Shown here one piece after another: positions 41,678 to 50,404 of a DNA stretch of 64,000 nt. Within the stretch, counting starts at the first letter, position 1. Each line of letters starts with the position of its first letter. The DNA comes from Agrobacterium rubi TR3 = NBRC 13261. Lineage in GTDB: Bacteria > Pseudomonadota > Alphaproteobacteria > Rhizobiales > Rhizobiaceae. The notes under the pieces are model-generated. The model ran no database searches and was not told where the DNA came from. It saw only the letters and a program-made list of their open reading frames with translations. The DNA is taken from positions 54,305-118,304 of the forward strand of contig NZ_BBJU01000019.1 of the NCBI RefSeq assembly GCF_000739935.1. The letters run 5' to 3'. The position numbers were made by a program, and so were the translations under genes.

Positions 41678-42220
41678 TCAAAACCGCGGCGTCGTGTCCG
41701 CCTCGCCGAGCGGACGCTGCATCAGCACGATGTCCAGCCAGCGTCCGTGTTTCCATCCGACGGATTTCAGCGTGCCGACCATCTCGAAACCGGCGGCGCG
41801 GTGGACACCGATGGAGGCGGCGTTGTCGGCGTCTCCGACGACTGCGACCATCTGGCGAAAGCCGCGTGTGGTCGCTTCATCGATCAGCGCCAAAAGCAGC
41901 GCCTTGCCGATGCCGAGGCCCTTTCGATCGGGATCGACATAGATGGAATCCTCCACCGTCGCGCCATAGGCCGGGCGTGCACGGTGGGCTCCGGCATAGG
42001 CATAACCGGCAACCGTCCCCTCGACTTCCGCCACGAGATAGGGAAAGCCGCCCGTAATAAGAGCCTGTCTGCGCTCGATCATCGTGTCCACAGATGGTGG
42101 CTCGATCTCGAAACTGGCCGTGCCATGCAGCACCGCGTGGCGATAAATTTCGGTAATGGCGGCAATATCGCTCTCTTCGCAGGGACGGATGGTGACGGCG
42201 GATTTGGGCTGGGAATGCAT
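41678..42220 (-). CDS. GNAT family N-acetyltransferase (phosphinothricin acetyltransferase-like)
   Basis: The 180-residue protein belongs to the same Pat/MnaT group as the gene at 17151-17654. It has TIRPCEESDIAAITEIYRHA, the substrate-pocket HGTASFEIEPPS, the acetyl-CoA loop PDRKGLGIGKALLLALI and the terminal VGWKHGRWLDIVLMQRPL. These enzymes acetylate phosphinothricin or methionine derivatives. Start at 42220 (MHSQPKS) is chosen by comparison with the family; an ATG at 42256 would add 12 residues. Confidence 0.88.
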   Translation of the reverse strand: MHSQPKSAVTIRPCEESDIAAITEIYRHAVLHGTASFEIEPPSVDTMIERRQALITGGFPYLVAEVEGTVAGYAYAGAHRARPAYGATVEDSIYVDPDRKGLGIGKALLLALIDEATTRGFRQMVAVVGDADNAASIGVHRAAGFEMVGTLKSVGWKHGRWLDIVLMQRPLGEADTTPRF

Positions 42221-42290
42221 GTCGATGTCCTGAATACGGGTCGCAACACTGTGCATGCTCAGTGCCTGATTTCAAATCGAAATCACCCTC

Positions 42291-42899
42291 TCAGCCGCCG
42301 GTCAACAGTTTGATGGCGATCAGCCACATGGTGAGCGCGATGACGCCTTCGAGCACCCGCCACGCTTGGGGATTGGAAAAGACCGGACGCAGCCAGCGCG
42401 CCCCATAACCGAGGCAGAAGAAGAACAGGAAGGATGAGGTGACGGCACCTGCCCAGAAGGCCTTTTCCGAGCCCGAAAACTGGGTGGAGATGGTACCGAG
42501 CAAGACAACCGTGTCCAGATAGACATGCGGGTTGAGCCATGTCAGCGCAAGGCAGGTGGCGAGTGTCGAGCCGAGAGACGTGATCGTCCCTGATGCGGCG
42601 ACAAGCACGTTGGATGCGCCCAGTGCCGATTGCAGGCTTTTTGCGCCATACCAGAACAGAAAGGCCGCACCGGCATAGCGCATGGCGGGCTCCAATGTCG
42701 GCAGGACGGCGGCGATCTGGCGAAAGGCCGTCACGCCAACCGTGATCAGGATCGCATCCGACACGGCGCAGGCGAGCACGACAGCAAACACATGCTCGCC
42801 CCGCAAACCCTGCCGTAGCACGAAGGCATTTTGCGCGCCTATGGCGACGATCAGCGTCAGACCCATCGTCAAGCCCGTCATATAGGTGGAAAAATCCAT
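42291..42899 (-). CDS. argO: LysE/ArgO family basic amino acid exporter
   Basis: A 202-residue inner-membrane protein with five or six helices and the LysE-family motif IGAQNAFVLRQGLRGEHVF near the N-terminus, plus TWLNPHVYLDTVVLLG in the middle. These proteins export lysine or arginine when intracellular levels rise. It is divergent from an ArgP/LysG-type LysR regulator with a 90-base shared promoter region, the arrangement seen for lysE-lysG and argO-argP. The symbol follows the regulator pairing; lysE is equally suitable. Confidence 0.9.
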   Translation of the reverse strand: MDFSTYMTGLTMGLTLIVAIGAQNAFVLRQGLRGEHVFAVVLACAVSDAILITVGVTAFRQIAAVLPTLEPAMRYAGAAFLFWYGAKSLQSALGASNVLVAASGTITSLGSTLATCLALTWLNPHVYLDTVVLLGTISTQFSGSEKAFWAGAVTSSFLFFFCLGYGARWLRPVFSNPQAWRVLEGVIALTMWLIAIKLLTGG

Positions 42900-42989
42900 C
42901 AGCCTGTCCTTGTTTCAGGCTTTGAATAAAAGGACCGCCTGGGTTAATCCAGTTAAGGTTTCTTATGTTGATTAAGGCAGGCTAACTTA

Positions 42990-43892
42990 ATGCTCGATTA
43001 TGCAGCACTTCGCGCGGTTTCTTTTGTCGTGCAAACCGGCAGTTTCGAAAAGGCGGCACTGGCCCTGCATGTAACACCCTCCGCGATCTCGCAGCGGGTG
43101 AAGCAACTGGAAGAGCGGCTCGGGACGGTGCTGATCCTGCGCGGCAATCCGTGCACCGCCACTGAAAAAGGCGAATGGGTCTGCCGTCATATGGAGCATG
43201 TGGGCATGCTGGAGACGGAGCTTTTCGGCCAGTTGCCCGCGCTTATCGCACCCGACGAGCCGGGCCAGCGCGTCACACTGCACATTGCCACCAATGCCGA
43301 CAGTCTTGGCACCTGGTTTTTGAATGCCGTCTCAGGGTTTGCGGCCAACGGGGATTATCTCATGAATATCGCCGTGGACGATCAGGATCATACCGCAGAT
43401 TGGCTCCAGCGCGGCCGGGTTCTGGCGGCCGTGACCAGTCTGGACAAGCCAGTGCAGGGGTGCCGCGTTACATCGCTCGGGTCCCTGCGTTACCGCGCCA
43501 CGGCCAGTCCGCAGTTCATGGCCCGACATTTTGCCGGTGGCGTCACGGAGGCGCGGCTTTCACAGGCACCGGCGTTGACCTTCAACCAGAAAGACCGGCT
43601 GCAACACGTCTGGGTCTCAAAAGTCTTCGGTGCACCCGTCGTCCACCCCACCCACTGGCTTCCCTCCACGCAGAGTTTTGTGGATGCGGCGTTGCTTGGC
43701 ATCGGCTGGGGCATGAACCCCGATATCCTGGTGCGCGATCCCCTGGCCGCTGGCCGTCTCGTGGAACTGATGCCGGAGACGCCGCTGGATATTCCGCTGT
43801 ACTGGCAGGTGAACCGGCTGGCGGCAGAGAGGTTGAAGCCGTTGACGCAGGCGGTGGTGGATATGGCGCGCGGGGTTTTGGTGCAGGGTTGA
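42990..43892 (+). CDS. argP: LysR-family regulator ArgP (LysG-like)
   Basis: The 300-residue regulator has a typical LysR winged helix (LDYAALRAVSFVVQTGSFEKA, then VTPSAISQRVKQLEERLGTV) and a periplasmic-binding-like effector domain of the ArgP group (LHIATNADSLGTWFLNAVSG). ArgP binds lysine/arginine and activates the exporter gene. The divergent gene is such an exporter, so the pair forms a self-contained amino acid overflow system. The start ATG at 42990 follows GGCAGGCTAACTTA without a strong Shine-Dalgarno. Confidence 0.92.
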   Translation: MLDYAALRAVSFVVQTGSFEKAALALHVTPSAISQRVKQLEERLGTVLILRGNPCTATEKGEWVCRHMEHVGMLETELFGQLPALIAPDEPGQRVTLHIATNADSLGTWFLNAVSGFAANGDYLMNIAVDDQDHTADWLQRGRVLAAVTSLDKPVQGCRVTSLGSLRYRATASPQFMARHFAGGVTEARLSQAPALTFNQKDRLQHVWVSKVFGAPVVHPTHWLPSTQSFVDAALLGIGWGMNPDILVRDPLAAGRLVELMPETPLDIPLYWQVNRLAAERLKPLTQAVVDMARGVLVQG

Positions 43893-43918
43893 GAGGTTGG
43901 AGCGAGGGGCGGAACCCC

Positions 43919-44806
43919 TCACTCCGCCTCGACACCGGAACCCGCCGCCCATTCCATATACAAATCCAGTGCCTTGCGCGCGACCGGACCAGCCTGCAAT
44001 TCCCGGTCATCCAGCTTGGTCACCGGAGAGACCTTGGAATAATTGCCCGAGCAGAAAATCTCGTCCGCCTCGCGGAAATCCTGCACCGACAACGTTGCCT
44101 CGCGCACGTCGAAGCCTGCCTGGCGCAACAGGCCCATGACACGGGAACGGGTGATGCCAGCGAGGAAGGTACGGTTTGGGACCGGCGTGAAGACCACGCC
44201 GTCCTTGACCATGAAGACGTTGGCCGAGGATGTCTCGGCGACATTGCCGTTCATGTCCAGCATCAGCGCGCCGCTGAACCCGCGCGAACGGGCTTCCACA
44301 ATGGCGCGGCCACTATTGGGGTAGAGGCTACCGGCCTTGGCGTCGGTCATGGCCGTTTCCGGCGAAGGGCGGCGCAGCGATGAGACGGTGAGCGTGACGG
44401 GCGCGCCCGCATCCATCGGCGCTTCGAACAGGCACAGCGCAAAGCGGGTGGAGTCGGGATCGGGTGCCACGACGCTGCCGGGCGCGCCGTGTTCTGCCCA
44501 ATACATCGGTTTGATGTAGATGGCCGTGTTGCCGTCGAACTTGGTGACGCCTTCAAGCGCCAGTTGCTCGATGTCTTCCGGCGTCATGGTGGGCTTCAGA
44601 CCCATATTGATGGCAGAGCGGTTGACGCGCTGGCAGTGCAAATCCAGATCCGGTGCCAGGCCGTTGAACGAACGGGCACCATCGAACACGGTGGAGGCCA
44701 GCCACATGGCGTGCGATGTCGGCCCGATCAGCGGCGGGTTACCGGGTAGCCACTGACCATCGACATAGGTCCAGGTGGGGGAGCGGGGTGCTGTATCGAC
44801 GGACAT
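43919..44806 (-). CDS. ilvE: Branched-chain amino acid aminotransferase
   Basis: A 295-residue fold-type IV PLP enzyme. The probable Schiff-base lysine is Lys157 in TAMTDAKAGS, and the cofactor-binding motif ALMLDMNGNVAETSSANVFM with TPVPNRTFLAGITR is conserved. The N-terminal MWLASTVFDGARSF matches the short alphaproteobacterial subgroup. It interconverts leucine, isoleucine and valine with their keto acids. Other ilv genes are not adjacent. A D-amino acid transaminase role cannot be ruled out from sequence alone. Confidence 0.88.
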   Translation of the reverse strand: MSVDTAPRSPTWTYVDGQWLPGNPPLIGPTSHAMWLASTVFDGARSFNGLAPDLDLHCQRVNRSAINMGLKPTMTPEDIEQLALEGVTKFDGNTAIYIKPMYWAEHGAPGSVVAPDPDSTRFALCLFEAPMDAGAPVTLTVSSLRRPSPETAMTDAKAGSLYPNSGRAIVEARSRGFSGALMLDMNGNVAETSSANVFMVKDGVVFTPVPNRTFLAGITRSRVMGLLRQAGFDVREATLSVQDFREADEIFCSGNYSKVSPVTKLDDRELQAGPVARKALDLYMEWAAGSGVEAE

Positions 44807-45038
44807 GACATTCTCCTTGTGCGTTGGCCGGGAATGAATGCCTCCTCGCCTTTGACGTCAAGACCAAAATCGGTCCATTCGGGGATTTGATGGAAAGTTA
44901 CGGAAAACCATTCCCTTGATGGGATTTTATTGCGCAATGCTGCAACGGCATCGATCAACCCATCACGTTTTTTGATGCGTCAGCGTCTGGCTCGCAACCT
45001 GTCGCCATGCGATATTTAAGGTCACGAAGGAGTGCGAT

Positions 45039-45809
45039 ATGGCCTGGTCCGCGCAACAATATCTGAAATTCGAAGACGAACGCACCCGCCCTGCCCGCGA
45101 CCTCCTGGCGCAGGTGCCGTTGGATCGTTTGACGGCGGGTTACGATCTGGGTTGCGGCCCCGGCAACTCCACCGAGCTTCTGGCCGAACGCTACGGCGTC
45201 AACGTCATCACCGGTGTGGACAGTGATGCAGACATGCTGGAAAAGGCGCGCCTGCGGTTGCGCAACACCCAGTTTCAGCAGGTGGATCTGGCCACATGGC
45301 GGCCCAAGCAAAAGGCCGATCTTTTCTATGCCAATGCTGTTTTCCAATGGTTACCCGACCATATCGACATCCTGGAAGCGCTGATGGATCACCTGAAGCC
45401 AGGCGGCGTTCTGGCTGTGCAGATGCCGGATAATCTGGATGAGCCGACGCATCTTGCCATGGAAGAAACCGGCGCTGCCGGGCCGTGGAAGGCGGCGTTC
45501 GAAGGCAGCAAGCTGCGCCGCCGACCTCTCGCCTATCCCGCAACCTATATCGACAGGCTTTCCCCGAAATCAGCCCGCGTCGATGTGTGGCACAGCATCT
45601 ACAATCACCCCATGCAGACTGCGCAAGCCATCGTCGAATGGGTCAAGGGCACCGGGCTCCGACCCTATCTGGAGGCGGCGGGCGCAGAGAACCGCGCAGC
45701 GTTTCTTGCAGACTACCTGTCCCGCATCGACGCCGCCTATCCACCCATGGCAGACGGGCGGCGGTTGCTGCGTTTTCCACGGTTGTTCATTGTGGCGGTC
45801 AAAGGTTAG
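45039..45809 (+). CDS. tam: Trans-aconitate 2-methyltransferase
   Basis: The 256-residue SAM-dependent methyltransferase begins with [20 protein letters not shown], diagnostic of Tam. The SAM-binding loop is [14 protein letters not shown], followed by [11 protein letters not shown] and [13 protein letters not shown]; the C-terminal part includes [12 protein letters not shown]. Tam methylates trans-aconitate, which inhibits aconitase. GAAGGAG lies just before the ATG. It is alone on its transcript. Confidence 0.93.
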   Translation: MAWSAQQYLKFEDERTRPARDLLAQVPLDRLTAGYDLGCGPGNSTELLAERYGVNVITGVDSDADMLEKARLRLRNTQFQQVDLATWRPKQKADLFYANAVFQWLPDHIDILEALMDHLKPGGVLAVQMPDNLDEPTHLAMEETGAAGPWKAAFEGSKLRRRPLAYPATYIDRLSPKSARVDVWHSIYNHPMQTAQAIVEWVKGTGLRPYLEAAGAENRAAFLADYLSRIDAAYPPMADGRRLLRFPRLFIVAVKG

Positions 45810-45970
45810 CGCGAGAATAGGTGCTCCTGCGAAACCTTAACGGCGCCGGATAACGCATCGATTACAATAGATTGAAGCAATAACTTCACCAGATATTAGT
45901 TATCTGTCGAAACCAGTCTTCAATCTTGCACGCGTATGATTTCAGCATATTCAGATGCTGGGGTTTAGAC

Positions 45971-47263
45971 GTGCGACATTTTTGGCGAGAAAAATCAGGC
46001 AATTTCGGTATTTTGACCGCGCTGATGGTCGTCCCGATTTTTGGGACAGCGGGTGTTGCACTCGATATCAGCCAGGCGCTGGCGGTGAAGGCAGACCTAC
46101 AGAACGCAGCGGATGCCGCCGTGCTGGCCTCTGTTGCGAAGGCATCGAAAGAGGTCGAGGCAGCCCGAAAAATGGTGGGCAACGGCAAAATAGAGATCGC
46201 CAATAACGACGCGCTGAATTTCTTTCAAAGCGATGCAGTTGGCCGTGACGATTTCGACGTGGACTCCGTCGGCGTTTTTGTCGAGAAGGTCGGCAATGTC
46301 GTACAGGCATCGGTGACCTTTCAGGCTACCGTCCAGACATCGCTGACGCGGATCATCGGCAAGGAGTTCGTGACTGTATCGGGCATGGCAACGGCGAAAT
46401 ACGAGACAGAGACCTATAGCGATTTCTACCTGCTGCTGGATAACACGCCCTCCATGGGTGTTGGCGCGACACCGGCAGACGTGAAGATGATGGTGGACAA
46501 CACCAAGGACAAATGCGCCTTCGCCTGTCATGTGGTGAACAAGGACGGTGTCGATGACCCCAACAGCTATTATCACCTGGCCAAGAAACTCGGCGTGACC
46601 ACGCGCATCAACGTGGTTGCGCAGGCAACGGCAGCGCTGATGGACACGGCAACCGACCTGCGCAAAGTCAGCAATCAGTATCGCATGGCGGTCTACACAT
46701 TCGGCGAGAAGGCACAGGATACCAAACTGCTGGAAGTCGTGCCTTTGACGACCGATCTTGCCTCGGCAAAAAAGAAGGCTGCGGCTATCGACCTGATGTC
46801 GGCGCTGTCGAAAAAATCCGAAGAAAGCGAACTGACGGATTTCGACAAGACGTTGACGCAACTTGGTACGAAAATGGGCGTTGCCGGCAGCGGCACAAGC
46901 TCTGCCTTGCCGGACAAGGTCGTGTTTTTCGTGTCGGATGGTGTCGGTGACAGCCGAAAGCCTGTCGGCTGCACCAAGAAGCTCAATGGCGGGCGCTGCC
47001 AGGAGCCGATCGACACGACATTCTGTACAGCATTGAAGGTCAAGGGCTACAGAATAGCGGTGCTCTACACCACCTATCTGCCGTTGCCTGACGACAACTG
47101 GTACAACACCTGGATCAACCCGTTCCAGTCTCAGATCAGCACCCGCATGCAGGAATGCGCCTCCCCTGGCCTCTACTTCGAAGTCAGCCCGACGGAAGGC
47201 ATCAGCGACGCCATGGCTGCCCTGTTCAAGCGCATCATTACATCGCCGCGTTTGACCAGCTGA
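45971..47263 (+). CDS. TadE/TadG-like protein with von Willebrand factor A domain
   Basis: The protein of about 430 residues begins with a short cytosolic segment (RHFWREKSGNFGILTALM) and a membrane helix (ILTALMVVPIFGTAGVALDI), the TadG-type Flp pilus assembly start, followed by VKADLQNAADAAVLASVAKA. The C-terminal two thirds form a VWA-like domain with the MIDAS-type sequence LLLDNTPSMGVG and FFVSDGVGDS. Four or more cysteines in the VWA part suggest disulfides outside the cytosol. No tad operon is nearby, so it may be a stand-alone adhesin-like protein. The start is uncertain: GTG at 45971 or TTG at 45926. Confidence 0.8.
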   Translation: MRHFWREKSGNFGILTALMVVPIFGTAGVALDISQALAVKADLQNAADAAVLASVAKASKEVEAARKMVGNGKIEIANNDALNFFQSDAVGRDDFDVDSVGVFVEKVGNVVQASVTFQATVQTSLTRIIGKEFVTVSGMATAKYETETYSDFYLLLDNTPSMGVGATPADVKMMVDNTKDKCAFACHVVNKDGVDDPNSYYHLAKKLGVTTRINVVAQATAALMDTATDLRKVSNQYRMAVYTFGEKAQDTKLLEVVPLTTDLASAKKKAAAIDLMSALSKKSEESELTDFDKTLTQLGTKMGVAGSGTSSALPDKVVFFVSDGVGDSRKPVGCTKKLNGGRCQEPIDTTFCTALKVKGYRIAVLYTTYLPLPDDNWYNTWINPFQSQISTRMQECASPGLYFEVSPTEGISDAMAALFKRIITSPRLTS

Positions 47264-47485
47264 TAAACTCCTGTCTTTCGATCAAACGATGATGCGGGCC
47301 TTGTGCCCGCATCTTGCATGGACCCGGCTGTGGTCTTGGAAACTCACGCTTTTGCGCGGTGCGCGCGACTGTCATTTGGCGAATCTTGTGCCAGCGGCTT
47401 GAACAAAACCGCAGACGACACACTTATCCCTATGACATTCCTGCCCCGCTACGACGCGGGCCCACTCCCAAAACGGAGAAAAATC

Positions 47486-48313
47486 ATGCACACAGTGAAC
47501 GCCAATGGCGCAAACATTCCTGCTCTAGGCTTCGGCACATTCCGCATGCCCGATGACGATGTCCACCGCATTTTGCCGCAGGCTTTGAAGCTCGGCTTTC
47601 GTCATGTCGATACCGCACAGATCTACAAGAACGAAGCATCGGTCGGTGAAGTCATCGCCAATTCCGGTATTGCGCGCGGCGATATTTTCCTGACCACCAA
47701 GGTCTGGGTCGACCAATACAAGCACGCCGATTTCATCAAGTCCGTCGACGAAAGCCTGAAAAAACTGAAGACCGATTATGTCGATCTTCTGCTGCTGCAC
47801 TGGCCAAAGAGTGATGTGCCGCTGGCAGAGCGCATCGGCGCGCTAAACGAAGTGCACAAGGCTGGCAAAGTCCGCAACATCGGGATTTCCAACTTCAATG
47901 TCGCGCTGACGGAAGAGGCCGTAAAACTTTCCGATGCCCCGATTGCCAACAACTAGATCGAATATCACCCCTATCTCGATCAGACGAAAGTCATCGAAGC
48001 CGCCCGCAAAAACGGCGTTTCGATCACCGCCTATTATCTGATGGCAGACGGCAAAGTGCCACACGATGCGGTGCTAAAGGACATCGGCGCAACACACGGC
48101 AAGACCGCAGCACAGGTTGCGCTACGCTGGGCCGTGCAGCAGCCGGATGTTATCGCGCTGTCCAAGACGGCGACAGAAAGCCGGTTGAAGGAAAACTACG
48201 ATATTTTCGATTTCGAGCTATCCAGGGACGAGATGCAGGCGATCTTTGCGCTGGCGAAGGCCGATGGGCGGATCGTCAATCCGGGCCATCTGGCACCGGA
48301 GTGGGATAAGTAG
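47486..48313 (+). pseudogene. Aldo/keto reductase interrupted by one amber stop
   Basis: The reading frame would encode 275 residues of an aldo/keto reductase (AKR5-like): NIPALGFGTFRMP, the catalytic Asp-Tyr in VDTAQIYKNE, Lys in TTKVWVDQY and His in LLLLHWPKSD. At 47954-47956 (codon 157) a TAG stands where relatives have a glutamine codon in the conserved N-N-Q-I-E-Y-H-P-Y motif. Downstream, the same frame continues without another stop through IEYHPYLDQTKVIEA to the C-terminus. A single C-to-T change explains it, so the gene is recently broken or contains a sequencing error. The N-terminal fragment has about 156 residues. Confidence 0.88.
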
Positions 48314-48375
48314 GTTTGCAGTAGCAAAATGCGAACTCAGTCAACGGGTTGATCCGGTTTGAAACGCCCGCTTTT

Positions 48376-48460
48376 CGTCATGCTCGGGCCTGTCCCGAGC
48401 ATCTGCCACGTTGCAAATTTGGATACGTGATTGGAACCTCGGGACAAGCCCGAGGATGAC
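48376..48460. repeat. Repeat family B copy 2
   Basis: The order CGTCATGCTCGGGCCTGTCC, GTGATTGGA and GGGACAAGCCCGAGGATGAC matches the copy at 27814-27900 with the same spacing. The left end forms a GCTCGGG/CCCGAGC hairpin and the right end CCTCGGG/CCCGAGG. It lies between the broken reductase gene and the SDR gene, where it may serve as a bidirectional terminator. Confidence 0.85.
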
Positions 48461-48499
48461 ATCCAGAGAGGGGAGCGACCTATTCGTCCCCTCACAACC

Positions 48500-49258
48500 T
48501 CAAGAATGCATCCCATTCACCATCGCAAACACCTGATCGAAATTGCCGTTCTGTGCCGCAAAGCGCAGCGGCTTGCAGCGCTCCACCACCACTTCCGTTG
48601 CTTCCGGCTGGTTGGTCAGAATGTCCATCACCTCCGAGATATAGGCATCCAGCGGCATGGCGCGTTCGTCGGTGGCCTGGTGGTCGCCCTGAAGCGTCGT
48701 CTGCACGTAGGGCGGGATGATTTCGATGACATCGACGGACGTGCCCTTGAGCTGTTCGCGAATGGCCATGGAATATCCGTGGATGGCGAATTTCGTGGCA
48801 GTGTAGGTCGGTGTGGCCACCATGGGCACGAAGGCTAGACCGGATGAAACGGTCAGGACTGCAGCCTTCGGCTTCGTCAGGAAATGCGGCAGCAGCGCCG
48901 CTGTCAGGCGGATGGGGGCGAGAAGATTGGTGGTGATGGTTTCTTCGGCCACATCGAGATAATCGGGTGCCGCCTTGATATCCTCGTTCTTCATGATGCC
49001 GGCATTGTTGATGACAGCGTTGAGGCCGGGATGATCTGCGATGAGCTTATCGGCGAAAGCTCTGATACCGTCGGCATCCGCCGCATCCATCGTGGCCCAT
49101 GCCATGCCCGGATTGGCCTTGGCGACCTCCTGCAAGACCTCGGCGCGTCGGCCGGAGATGATGACCTGATTGCCCAGAGTATGGAAAGATTCCGCCAGCG
49201 CCCGGCCAATGCCAGAGCCGCCGCCGGTGATGAGGATGGTGTTGCCTGTGACGTTCAT
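48500..49258 (-). CDS. SDR family oxidoreductase (DltE-like)
   Basis: A 252-residue short-chain dehydrogenase/reductase. The Rossmann motif is ILITGGGSGIGRALA, followed by VINNAGIM, the catalytic Ser in LTVSSGLAFVP and Tyr/Lys in PTYTATKFAIHGYSM. The C-terminal region (VVVERCKPLRFAAQNGNF) matches DltE-type SDRs of unknown substrate. It is divergent from an HxlR regulator, which very likely controls it. The start at 49258 has GGGCACTCCC upstream with only a weak ribosome-binding site. Confidence 0.9.
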   Translation of the reverse strand: MNVTGNTILITGGGSGIGRALAESFHTLGNQVIISGRRAEVLQEVAKANPGMAWATMDAADADGIRAFADKLIADHPGLNAVINNAGIMKNEDIKAAPDYLDVAEETITTNLLAPIRLTAALLPHFLTKPKAAVLTVSSGLAFVPMVATPTYTATKFAIHGYSMAIREQLKGTSVDVIEIIPPYVQTTLQGDHQATDERAMPLDAYISEVMDILTNQPEATEVVVERCKPLRFAAQNGNFDQVFAMVNGMHS

Positions 49259-49361
49259 GGGAGTGCCCTTCCTTGTTACTGGGACAAAACGTAGGTAGAT
49301 TGATCTCCAATGGGTAGTAGGCACCCAAAAGATTTATACTCACCCGAAGGAGAGTGTCTGG

Positions 49362-49790
49362 ATGAAAAGGTATCTGGCCGATGAGATCATCGAAGAGAAA
49401 CGAAAATCACCACCGCCTGCCGAGACCGATCCGGTGATCGAAGCGCTGGTGCGCGACATCATCGCCAAAGTGGCGGACAAGTGGACGATGCTCATTCTGG
49501 AGGCTCTGGAAGAGCACGGCACGCTGCGCTTCACGCAGATCGGCCATCATGTCAGAGGCATCAGCCAGAAAATGTTGACGAAAACCCTGCGACAGATGGA
49601 ATGCGACGGTCTGGTGAACCGCGTCATCCACCCCGTCATTCCTCCGCATGTGGATTACAGCCTGACCACGCTGGGCAGAAGCCTCGGCAGTGCGTTTTGC
49701 GGCGTGTGGATTTGGGCGGAAACGCACCATGCGGACATAGAAAAGGCGCGCAAGGCGTTCAGCGAACACCCTCCGCGCCCGACAGTTTGA
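49362..49790 (+). CDS. HxlR-family transcriptional regulator
   Basis: The 142-residue winged-helix regulator begins KRYLADEIIEEKRKSPPPAE and carries the HxlR core DKWTMLILEALEEHGTLRFT, GISQKMLTKTLRQME and LVNRVIHPVIPPHVDYSLT. Many members of this group respond to electrophiles or aldehydes and control an adjacent oxidoreductase. The 103-base gap to the divergent SDR gene contains the inverted repeat TGGGT (49311-49315)/ACCCA (49323-49327) and two GGTAG words, possible binding sites. Confidence 0.9.
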   Translation: MKRYLADEIIEEKRKSPPPAETDPVIEALVRDIIAKVADKWTMLILEALEEHGTLRFTQIGHHVRGISQKMLTKTLRQMECDGLVNRVIHPVIPPHVDYSLTTLGRSLGSAFCGVWIWAETHHADIEKARKAFSEHPPRPTV

Positions 49791-49799
49791 AATCAGCGA

Positions 49800-50192
49800 T
49801 CAGGCGAACTGGCTGAGGCCCGGAACCGATGCGATGACCTGATCCACGGTTTCGTCGCCTGCATGCTGGCGGGCGATGGCGATGGTTTCCTTGGCCAGCG
49901 CGGAAATTTCGCTCATGCCGAGGCCCTGGCTCATCAGTTGCTGGCCCAGACCCATGATGCCGCCGCCGCCGATGGCGCTCATCAGGCCACCCAGCAAACC
50001 GCCGCCGCCCTGGCCTTCGCCGTTGAAACGGGCAACCAGATCCGGCGCGCCGGGAATGGCTTCGATCATCTTGGCGACGGGTGCGTCATCCGCTTCGCGC
50101 TGAAGAAAGCCCAGCATCATGCCCAAAGCCTTTTCGGCCTTGTCGTGTTCGATACCAACCTTATCGGCAACCTGGGTAACGATTTCGCTCAT
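49800..50192 (-). CDS. DUF2267/DUF2780-like small protein
   Basis: A 130-residue protein with a helical N-terminus (IVTQVADKVGIEHDKAEKALGMMLGFLQREA), a glycine-rich middle (NGEGQGGGGLLGGLMSAIGG) and a C-terminal helical repeat of the first part (AKETIAIARQHAGDETVDQV) ending VPGLSQFA. This layout is shared by rhizobial proteins assigned to DUF2267 or DUF2780; I cannot decide between them. Function unknown; no signal peptide. Start at 50192 follows CAGGAGGAAACT. Confidence 0.65.
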   Translation of the reverse strand: MSEIVTQVADKVGIEHDKAEKALGMMLGFLQREADDAPVAKMIEAIPGAPDLVARFNGEGQGGGGLLGGLMSAIGGGGIMGLGQQLMSQGLGMSEISALAKETIAIARQHAGDETVDQVIASVPGLSQFA

Positions 50193-50404
50193 AGTTTCCT
50201 CCTGAAAACGAATAAATGACGTTAACGTCAACGTAAAACAACTGAAGTTTGGACACAAGGTGGGAAATGGTGCCGCCGCGAAGTTTGCGGCCCTGCTTCG
50301 ACAACCTTATCAAACAGTTGTTGAGCCCGCAGCCAGTTCATATAAGAATATTGCAAAGATTGGATAAAGGGCACCCATGCCCGCTGACCGGAGGAAATGG
50401 CCTG

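Noticed and set aside
47954..47956. Amber codon read as pyrrolysine or programmed readthrough
   Set aside because: The family has glutamine here, one base change explains the stop, and no pylT/pylS-like system or recoding structure is seen.
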